From: Desulfurellales bacterium | Lineage (GTDB): Bacteria; Campylobacterota_A; Desulfurellia; Desulfurellales; Hippeaceae | Length of the DNA stretch: 5,321 bases | Direction of reading: 5' to 3' | Assembly: GCA_027074255.1 (NCBI GenBank) | Contig: JALTDI010000276.1 | Coordinates: 1 to 5,321, forward strand | In this document: in pieces, positions 1 through 5,321 of the stretch | Layout: each line of letters opens with the position of its first letter | Position numbering within the stretch: position 1 is the stretch's first letter | Position numbers and translations under genes: made by a program | Notes under the pieces: generated by a model | Database searches by the model: none | What the model saw: only the letters and a program-made list of their open reading frames with translations | What the model was told of the DNA's origin: nothing

Positions 1-1957
1 ATTGATCCTGAATTTTTCTAATCTCTTTTTCTGCCTTTTTAATAATCTCGGCCTTTTCCTGAGGCACTATCATATCCTCAATGGATATGGAAACTCCAGC
101 TCTATTAGCCATTTCAAAGCCGAGATTTTTTATATCATCCAAAAATTTAACAATAGTGGGCAAATCATAGTTCCTATACATATACAAAATGAATTTATTA
201 AGCTCTTTTTTATTAAATGTTTTATTTACGCTTTTTAAGGGAATTTCATTAGGCACTATATCGTAAAAAAGTATTCTTCCTACGGTGGTGTCTATTATTT
301 CATTATCTATCCTTAAATTCACCTTGGCATTTAGGGAGCAAACCTTGTTTTCATAAGCTATCCTTGCTTCTTCCATATTTGCGAATATCATTCCCTCGCC
401 CGGCTGATTATCCTTCGGCTTGGTCATATAGTATATACCCAAAACCATATCCTGGCTTGGCATGGCTATGGGGCTGCCGTGTGCAGGAGAGATAACGTTT
501 TCCGTTGAAAGCATTATGACCTCCGATTCAAGCCGCGCTTCGATGCTTAGAGGCACATGGATAGCCATCTGATCTCCGTCAAAATCGGCATTAAAAGCGG
601 CACAAACCAGCGGGTGGAGTCTTATTGCTTTTTCGTCTGTCAAAACAGGATGAAAGGCCTGAATAGACAATCTATGGAGCGTAGGAGCTCTATTAAGTAA
701 AACCGGGTGTTCTTTAACGATTTCCTCAAGAATGTTCCAAACCTCGGATTCTTTTCTTTCCACCATTTTTTTGGCGGATTTCACCGTTGCAGCGTATCCT
801 TCCTCAATCAATTTATTATAAATAAAAGGCTTGAAAAGCTCCAAAGCCATAATTTTAGGCAAACCGCACTGATCCATCCTAAGCTCGGGTCCGGCAACGA
901 TAACCGAGCGGCTTGAATAATCAACTCTTTTGCCAAGCAGGTTTCTTCTGAAACGCCCTTCTTTGCCCTTTATTGATTCGCTCAATGACTTTAAAGGCCT
1001 GTTGTTAGAGGCTCTAACGACCTGTTTTCTTCTTCCGTTATCTATTAAGGCATCGACCGCTTCCTGGAGCATTCTTTTTTCATTTCTTACTATAATGGAC
1101 GGTGCCCCAAGCTCCATCAATCTTTTTAGTCTGTTATTTCTATTAATAACACGTCTGTATAAATCGTTCAAATCACTCGATGCAAATCGTCCGCCTTCAA
1201 GAGAAACAAGAGGTCTCAAATCCGGCGGCAAAACCGGTAATACTTCCAATATCATCCATTCCGGTTTATTGCCGCTTCTTTTGAACTGCTCAGTAAGTCT
1301 CATTCTTTTTGATATTTTTTTCTTTTTGGCCTCGGATTTTGTAGCTTCAAGCTCATCTCTCAATTCAATTATCAAAACATCCAAATCAAGCTTTTTTAAG
1401 AGCTTTTGAATAGCAGAGGCACCCATCTCCGCAATAAACCTTATGCCGTACTGCTCAACAGCAGATCTATATGCACCCTCGTTCAATACGGTTTTAACGG
1501 GCAATTCGTCAACTTCACTTTCAACAACTACGTATGCTTCATAATATATAACTCTTTCAAGATCCTTTAATTTGACATCCAGCAGAGAGGCCATGATACT
1601 GGGGACTGAGCGCAAATACCATATATGGCTTACAGGCGTTGCCAATTCTATATGCCCCATTCTTTCCCTTCTCACCTTGGACTCGGTAACCTCAACGCCG
1701 CATTTCTCGCATACGATTCCTTTATATTTAATCCTCTTATACTTACCGCACAAACACTCATAATCCTTTATCGGACCGAATATTTTTGCGCAAAAAAGAC
1801 CATCTCTTTCAGGCTTAAATGTCCTATAATTGATGGTTTCCGCTTTCTTTACCTCTCCGTAACTCCACTGCCTTATTTTCTCCGGAGCTGCCAGTTTAAC
1901 CCTTATAGCATCAAAATCCTTAGAGGACTTCGGTTTGCTTTTAAGTACAGTAAACAT
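1..1957 (-). CDS. rpoC: DNA-directed RNA polymerase subunit beta', C-terminal half missing (5' part of gene)
   Basis: Beta' subunit of RNA polymerase, which carries the catalytic magnesium and most of the clamp. The start is ATG at 1957-1955; an in-frame TAG (1960-1958) lies directly before it, so no longer start is possible. The frame is open to the left edge, giving 652 codons that align with E. coli RpoC almost without gaps, offset by two residues at the motifs below. Visible parts: zinc ribbon cysteines C68, C70, C83 and C86; RRERMGHIEL; the clamp-helix and lid/rudder region (SGNKPEWMILEVLPVLPPDL through NEKRMLQEAVDAL), where sigma region 2 docks; switch 2 (GKEGRFRRNLLGKRVDY); RAPTLHRL; and the catalytic loop NADFDGDQM with D458, D460 and D462 holding Mg2+ (E. 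coli D460, D462, D464). It stops shortly after IEDMIVP, so the bridge helix, trigger loop, second zinc site and C-terminal clamp part lie outside. Two otherwise conserved glycines are serines (S349, S431). The gene is separate from rpoB, not fused to it. Confidence 0.98.
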   Translation of the reverse strand, partial: MFTVLKSKPKSSKDFDAIRVKLAAPEKIRQWSYGEVKKAETINYRTFKPERDGLFCAKIFGPIKDYECLCGKYKRIKYKGIVCEKCGVEVTESKVRRERMGHIELATPVSHIWYLRSVPSIMASLLDVKLKDLERVIYYEAYVVVESEVDELPVKTVLNEGAYRSAVEQYGIRFIAEMGASAIQKLLKKLDLDVLIIELRDELEATKSEAKKKKISKRMRLTEQFKRSGNKPEWMILEVLPVLPPDLRPLVSLEGGRFASSDLNDLYRRVINRNNRLKRLMELGAPSIIVRNEKRMLQEAVDALIDNGRRKQVVRASNNRPLKSLSESIKGKEGRFRRNLLGKRVDYSSRSVIVAGPELRMDQCGLPKIMALELFKPFIYNKLIEEGYAATVKSAKKMVERKESEVWNILEEIVKEHPVLLNRAPTLHRLSIQAFHPVLTDEKAIRLHPLVCAAFNADFDGDQMAIHVPLSIEARLESEVIMLSTENVISPAHGSPIAMPSQDMVLGIYYMTKPKDNQPGEGMIFANMEEARIAYENKVCSLNAKVNLRIDNEIIDTTVGRILFYDIVPNEIPLKSVNKTFNKKELNKFILYMYRNYDLPTIVKFLDDIKNLGFEMANRAGVSISIEDMIVPQEKAEIIKKAEKEIRKIQDQ

Positions 1958-1966
1958 CTATATTGC

Positions 1967-1972
1967 TCCCCC
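1967..1972 (-). promoter_or_regulatory. ribosome binding site of rpoC
   Basis: On the coding strand the 15 bases between the rpoB stop and the rpoC ATG read GGGGGAGCAATATAG. The GGAG core is a Shine-Dalgarno match, and 8 bases separate it from the ATG, which is normal spacing. The site starts directly after the rpoB TAG, so ribosomes finishing rpoB pass over it. This fits coupled, near-equimolar synthesis of the two subunits. No terminator hairpin or separate promoter fits in this gap. Confidence 0.75.
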
Positions 1973-4900
1973 CTATTTCCTTCTTATATCTTTAAGAAGT
2001 TCAACATCCAGACATAGCGCCTGCATTTCCTTAACCAGTACATTAAATGATTCAGGAACTCCACCCAAGGGGATATGCTTCCCTTTCACTATCGCTTCAT
2101 ATGCCTTATTTCTTCCTCCGACATCGTCGGATTTTATGGTGAGCATTTCCTGCAAGGCATAGCTTGCTCCGTAGCCCTCCAAAGACCACACCTCCATCTC
2201 TCCGAACCGCTGTCCTCCGAATTGCGCTTTCCCCCCAAGAGGCTGCTGTGTAACAAGCGAATACGGACCGACGCTCCTTGCGTGCACCTTGTCATCAACA
2301 AGGTGGTGCAGCTTTATGACATACATTACGCCTACCGTTACGGGTTCCAAAAACTCTTCACCCGTTACACCGTCAAAAAGCCTGCTTTTCAAAACCTTGA
2401 TGTTGGTAAGACTTTTTAAATACTCTATATCTTTTTCCTTGGCGCCCTCAAAAACGGGGTTTGCAAAATGTACGCCTTTTGTCCATTCTTCGGCATACTT
2501 ATCCAGTTCTTCGTCGCTTAGGGAATCTATTATTTTTTTACCTTCCTTGGAGTTAAAAATACTACCGAGGAAATTTCTAAGCAGATCTTTTTTACCCTCT
2601 TTTATCATTAAATCTATCTTTTTACCCAGACCGACACTAAGCCAGCCGAGGTGGGTCTCCATAATCTGACCTATATTCATCCTGGAAGGAACGCCAAGGG
2701 GATTTAATACTATGTCAACGGGTTCTCCGTTTTCCAAAAACGGCAAATCCTGAGCAGGCAATATTCTCGACACAACACCTTTATTACCGTGTCTTCCGCT
2801 CATTTTATCTCCGACTGACAATTTTCTCTTTGTTGCTATATAAACATTGACAGTTGACATAACACCAGGCGGAAGTTCGTTATCCCTTTCAAGATTCTTA
2901 ATTTTATCATCATGGTAATTTTTTATGGAGCTTTCTATTCGTTTGTAGTGTTCTTCAAAGGCATCCAGATCAAATTTTGCAGGTAAAATTTTAATCAATT
3001 CTTTTTCCTTTAAGCCGGCTGCATCTTTTTCTGTTACCGTGTGCCCCTTTTTAAAGCTTTTTCCGCCCAATTTCATATCTTTTGTCAGCTTAACCCCGAC
3101 AACACTTTCTTTTAAATGATTAAGTTTCAAATCCTTTAAAGCCAATAATTTTCCCTTTAATTCTTTGTCCAATTTAGCTTTTTCTACTTCAAGTATTTCC
3201 TTTTCTCTCGGATTTTTAGCTACTCCCCTTCTCCTTAATATCTGAACATCCAAAACAATGCCATTTGTATCGGGCGGTACTCTCAAAGACGAATCCGAAA
3301 CGTTTGTTGCCTTTTCTCCGAATATGGCTCTTAATAATTTTTCTTCCGGTGAGTAGTGCGTCTCTGCCTTCGGTGTAACCTTTCCCACAAGTATATCACC
3401 CGGCTTAACATAAGCACCCACCCTTACAATGCCGTTTTTATCGAGATTTTTAAGTGTTTCACTCGATGCGTTCGGAACATCAGAGGTAATCTCTTCAGGG
3501 CCAAATTTCGTATCTCTTGCATAAACACTGAATTCCTTAATATGTATGGATGTGAATAAATCCTCTTCCACAACACGTCTCGATATGGTAACACCGTCTT
3601 CGTAGTTATAGCCTCTCCAGGGTACAAAAGCAACAACAAGATTTTTACCAAGGGCAAGTTCCCCTTTATCCATAGAAGGTCCGTCAGCTATTATCTGGCC
3701 TTCCTTCACATAGTCACCGACATTCACAATAGGTGTTTGGGAAAAACAAGTATCCTGGTTCGATCTCATGAATTTTTTCAGATGGTATTCGTCGAGCTCG
3801 TAGCCTTCATCCGTTCTGCACGATATATATATCTTATCATCGACCCTAATCACCTTTCCGGCTCTTTTTGCTGCTATGGCGTATCTTGAATATTTTGCAG
3901 CCGTATATTCCATTCCCGTCCCGACAAAAGGAGCCTCTGACCTCATTAACGGAACGGCTTGCCTTTGCATATTGGAACCCATTAAAGCTCTGTTGGCATC
4001 ATCGTGTTCCAGAAACGGAATCAATCCAGCCGCAACGGATGTAATTTGATTAGGAGCTATATCCATCAAATCTATATCATCCTTTTTAACTACCAAAAAC
4101 TCTCCGTCAAATCTTGCAGAGACATAATCGTTCTTAAAAGAACCGTCTTTGTTTAATGGAGCAGAAGCCTGAGCTATTCTATGTCCCTTTTCGTTTGATG
4201 CGTTAAAATAAACTATTTTATCCGTTACAACCCCGTTTTCGACAATTCTGTAAGGTGTCTCTATAAATCCGAACTCATTTATTCTTGCATAAACAGAGAG
4301 AGATGAAATCAAGCCAATATTGGGACCTTCCGGCGTTTCGATAGGACAAATTCGCCCGTAATGGGTGGGATGAACGTCTCTCACCTCAAATCCGGCTCTT
4401 TCTCTTGTTAATCCACCGCTTCCCAAGGCCGACAATCTTCTTTTATGTGAAATTTCAGAAAGTATGTTGGTCTGATCGAGGAATTGAGAAAGCTGCCCTG
4501 TGGCAAAAAATTCCTTTATAGCAGTTGCAACCGGTTTCGTGTTTATAATATCATAAGGTGTAATGTTTTCCAAATCCCTCATTATCATCTTGTCTTTAAT
4601 GAGTCTCTGCATCCTTAAAAGGCCGCTTCTAACCTCTTTATATAACTGCACACCCACAAGGTTAACCTTTCTGTTGGATAAGCTGTCCATATCGTCCGGC
4701 GAAGCCAGGTCGTTTTCAAGGAGAATTATCTGATTTATTATTCCAATGAAATCATCTTTTGTTAATATCCTAACATCGTGCGGTATATCGTTGGAGAATA
4801 TCTCATTAAGCCTTATCCTTCCCTCTAACGAAAGGTCGTAACGCTCGGGATTAAAAAACAGGTTGCCGAAAAATTTATCGGCATCGTCAATTGAGGTATG

Positions 4901-5321
4901 CTCACCCGGTCTTAAAAGCGTATGTATGAAAATCTTTGCCAAGTCATCGACCTCGACACTGCCGCTTATCAGCAGCTTTTTCTTTCTTAAAACCTCTCTG
5001 CCGCTTATAACAGTATTTAATATAAGATAATCGTCATACTTTGAATATATAACATCAAACTCTATATTGTGTTTCTTTACTACGCTCAAAAGCTCAGCGT
5101 CGAGCTTGCTGCCTACGCCCAGGAGCACATAACTGCCGCCTTCTGCTTCCTTATCCTCTATCTCAACAAAAGAAGCCGAATATTTATTGTTCAGGTCGCT
5201 TTCTTTTATGGGAACATACTCAATGTTATTTTCTTTTAGGGCATTTAAAATTCTTCTTGTTATTTTTTTATCTTTTTGAAAAACAGTATCACCGGCAGCA
5301 ATATCCCTATCCAGCCTAAAT
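1973..5321 (-). CDS. rpoB: DNA-directed RNA polymerase subunit beta, N-terminus missing (3' part of gene)
   Basis: Beta subunit of RNA polymerase, which with beta' forms the catalytic cleft for transcription in the cytoplasm. The frame is open from the right edge (first whole codon 5320-5318) to TAG at 1975-1973. That gives 1115 residues; about 235-250 N-terminal residues are lost outside the window. The GTG at 5128 is internal, because in-frame beta sequence continues upstream of it. Visible parts, numbered from the edge: the end of a beta-i4-type lobe insert (about 1-110); RPGE and the lobe (137 onward); the rifampicin region (about 273-305) with D282, H292, S297 and L299 matching E. coli D516, H526, S531 and L533; E574-D575, matching the E813-D814 pair; the flap (from 602); a beta-i9-type insert (698-820); GDKMSGRHGNKG with active-site lysines K839 and K847 (E. 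coli K1065, K1073); H1013 (E. coli H1237); and the QQPLGGKAQFGGQRFGEMEVW anchor near the C-terminus. rpoC follows 15 bases downstream. Identification is certain; lineage is not. Confidence 0.98.
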   Translation of the reverse strand, partial: FRLDRDIAAGDTVFQKDKKITRRILNALKENNIEYVPIKESDLNNKYSASFVEIEDKEAEGGSYVLLGVGSKLDAELLSVVKKHNIEFDVIYSKYDDYLILNTVISGREVLRKKKLLISGSVEVDDLAKIFIHTLLRPGEHTSIDDADKFFGNLFFNPERYDLSLEGRIRLNEIFSNDIPHDVRILTKDDFIGIINQIILLENDLASPDDMDSLSNRKVNLVGVQLYKEVRSGLLRMQRLIKDKMIMRDLENITPYDIINTKPVATAIKEFFATGQLSQFLDQTNILSEISHKRRLSALGSGGLTRERAGFEVRDVHPTHYGRICPIETPEGPNIGLISSLSVYARINEFGFIETPYRIVENGVVTDKIVYFNASNEKGHRIAQASAPLNKDGSFKNDYVSARFDGEFLVVKKDDIDLMDIAPNQITSVAAGLIPFLEHDDANRALMGSNMQRQAVPLMRSEAPFVGTGMEYTAAKYSRYAIAAKRAGKVIRVDDKIYISCRTDEGYELDEYHLKKFMRSNQDTCFSQTPIVNVGDYVKEGQIIADGPSMDKGELALGKNLVVAFVPWRGYNYEDGVTISRRVVEEDLFTSIHIKEFSVYARDTKFGPEEITSDVPNASSETLKNLDKNGIVRVGAYVKPGDILVGKVTPKAETHYSPEEKLLRAIFGEKATNVSDSSLRVPPDTNGIVLDVQILRRRGVAKNPREKEILEVEKAKLDKELKGKLLALKDLKLNHLKESVVGVKLTKDMKLGGKSFKKGHTVTEKDAAGLKEKELIKILPAKFDLDAFEEHYKRIESSIKNYHDDKIKNLERDNELPPGVMSTVNVYIATKRKLSVGDKMSGRHGNKGVVSRILPAQDLPFLENGEPVDIVLNPLGVPSRMNIGQIMETHLGWLSVGLGKKIDLMIKEGKKDLLRNFLGSIFNSKEGKKIIDSLSDEELDKYAEEWTKGVHFANPVFEGAKEKDIEYLKSLTNIKVLKSRLFDGVTGEEFLEPVTVGVMYVIKLHHLVDDKVHARSVGPYSLVTQQPLGGKAQFGGQRFGEMEVWSLEGYGASYALQEMLTIKSDDVGGRNKAYEAIVKGKHIPLGGVPESFNVLVKEMQALCLDVELLKDIRRK

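Noticed and set aside
1309..1331. A-rich run in rpoC (AAA AAG AAA AAA on the coding strand) as a programmed frameshift site
   Set aside because: The protein continues in the same conserved frame on both sides. The run does not form the X XXY YYZ heptamer in the right phase, and no downstream structure is apparent.
930..1409. A 159-codon open frame on the plus strand, and other plus-strand frames at 707-916, 1625-2017, 2075-2419 and 2289-2669
   Set aside because: All lie opposite well-conserved rpoB or rpoC coding sequence. Their translations are low-complexity, rich in S, L and F, and I recognise no family. They are shadows of the real genes.
1958..1972. Terminator or promoter between rpoB and rpoC
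   Set aside because: The 15-base gap is too short, has no inverted repeat, and is accounted for by the ribosome binding site.
3424..3657. A 77-codon minus-strand open frame inside rpoB
   Set aside because: It overlaps rpoB in another frame across a highly conserved part (flap and ED motif), and its product resembles nothing I know.
5126..5128. GTG at 5128 as a possible rpoB start
   Set aside because: The same frame continues without a stop to the right edge and encodes recognisable beta sequence (KKITRRILNALKENNIEYV), so the GTG is an internal valine.
5262..5269. Run of seven T's (A's on the coding strand) near the right edge as a sequencing indel or slippage site
   Set aside because: The beta reading frame is intact and sensible on both sides of the run.
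1..5321. CRISPR array, insertion sequence, tRNA, phage or other accessory system
   Set aside because: Both genes are intact across the whole window and leave only 15 noncoding bases. I saw no direct repeats, terminal inverted repeats or RNA gene signatures.

Overview
The window is entirely occupied by the 3' part of rpoB and the 5' part of rpoC, both on the minus strand. They encode the two largest subunits (beta and beta') of bacterial RNA polymerase. Both genes run off the window. rpoB enters from the right edge without its N-terminal quarter, and 1115 codons are visible. rpoC leaves at the left edge without its C-terminal half, and 652 codons are visible. I translated both frames end to end by eye and found no stop or frameshift.

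Layout, in the direction of transcription (right to left): partial rpoB from 5321 to its TAG at 1973; a 15-base spacer (1972-1958) carrying a purine-rich ribosome binding site; rpoC from its ATG at 1957 to the left edge. This is the usual bacterial rpoBC order, and the pair is almost certainly co-transcribed and translated in close succession. The two products assemble on the alpha dimer. Beta supplies the lobe, fork, flap and two active-site lysines; the visible half of beta' supplies the zinc ribbon, the sigma-binding clamp helices, switch 2 and the catalytic magnesium loop. The bridge helix and trigger loop of beta' lie beyond the left edge.

The organism is a bacterium. Base composition is moderately AT-rich (about 40% GC by eye). 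Arginine is written mostly AGA/AGG and isoleucine very often ATA. Beta carries insertions at the positions of both E. coli inserts beta-i4 and beta-i9, which points to a Gram-negative-type lineage rather than Firmicutes or Actinobacteria. Details such as the beta' motif SIQAFHPVL and a non-proline residue at beta position 535 (E. coli numbering) recall Campylobacterota, while much of the rest reads like Deltaproteobacteria or Deferribacteres. rpoB and rpoC are separate genes here, unlike the fused gene of Helicobacter. I suggest a Desulfurella/Hippea-like or deltaproteobacterial-type organism with low confidence.

I found no mobile element, CRISPR array, RNA gene, terminator or undescribed system. 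This is core housekeeping sequence. The points worth a second look are single-residue departures from very conserved polymerase motifs and the lineage-specific insertions.
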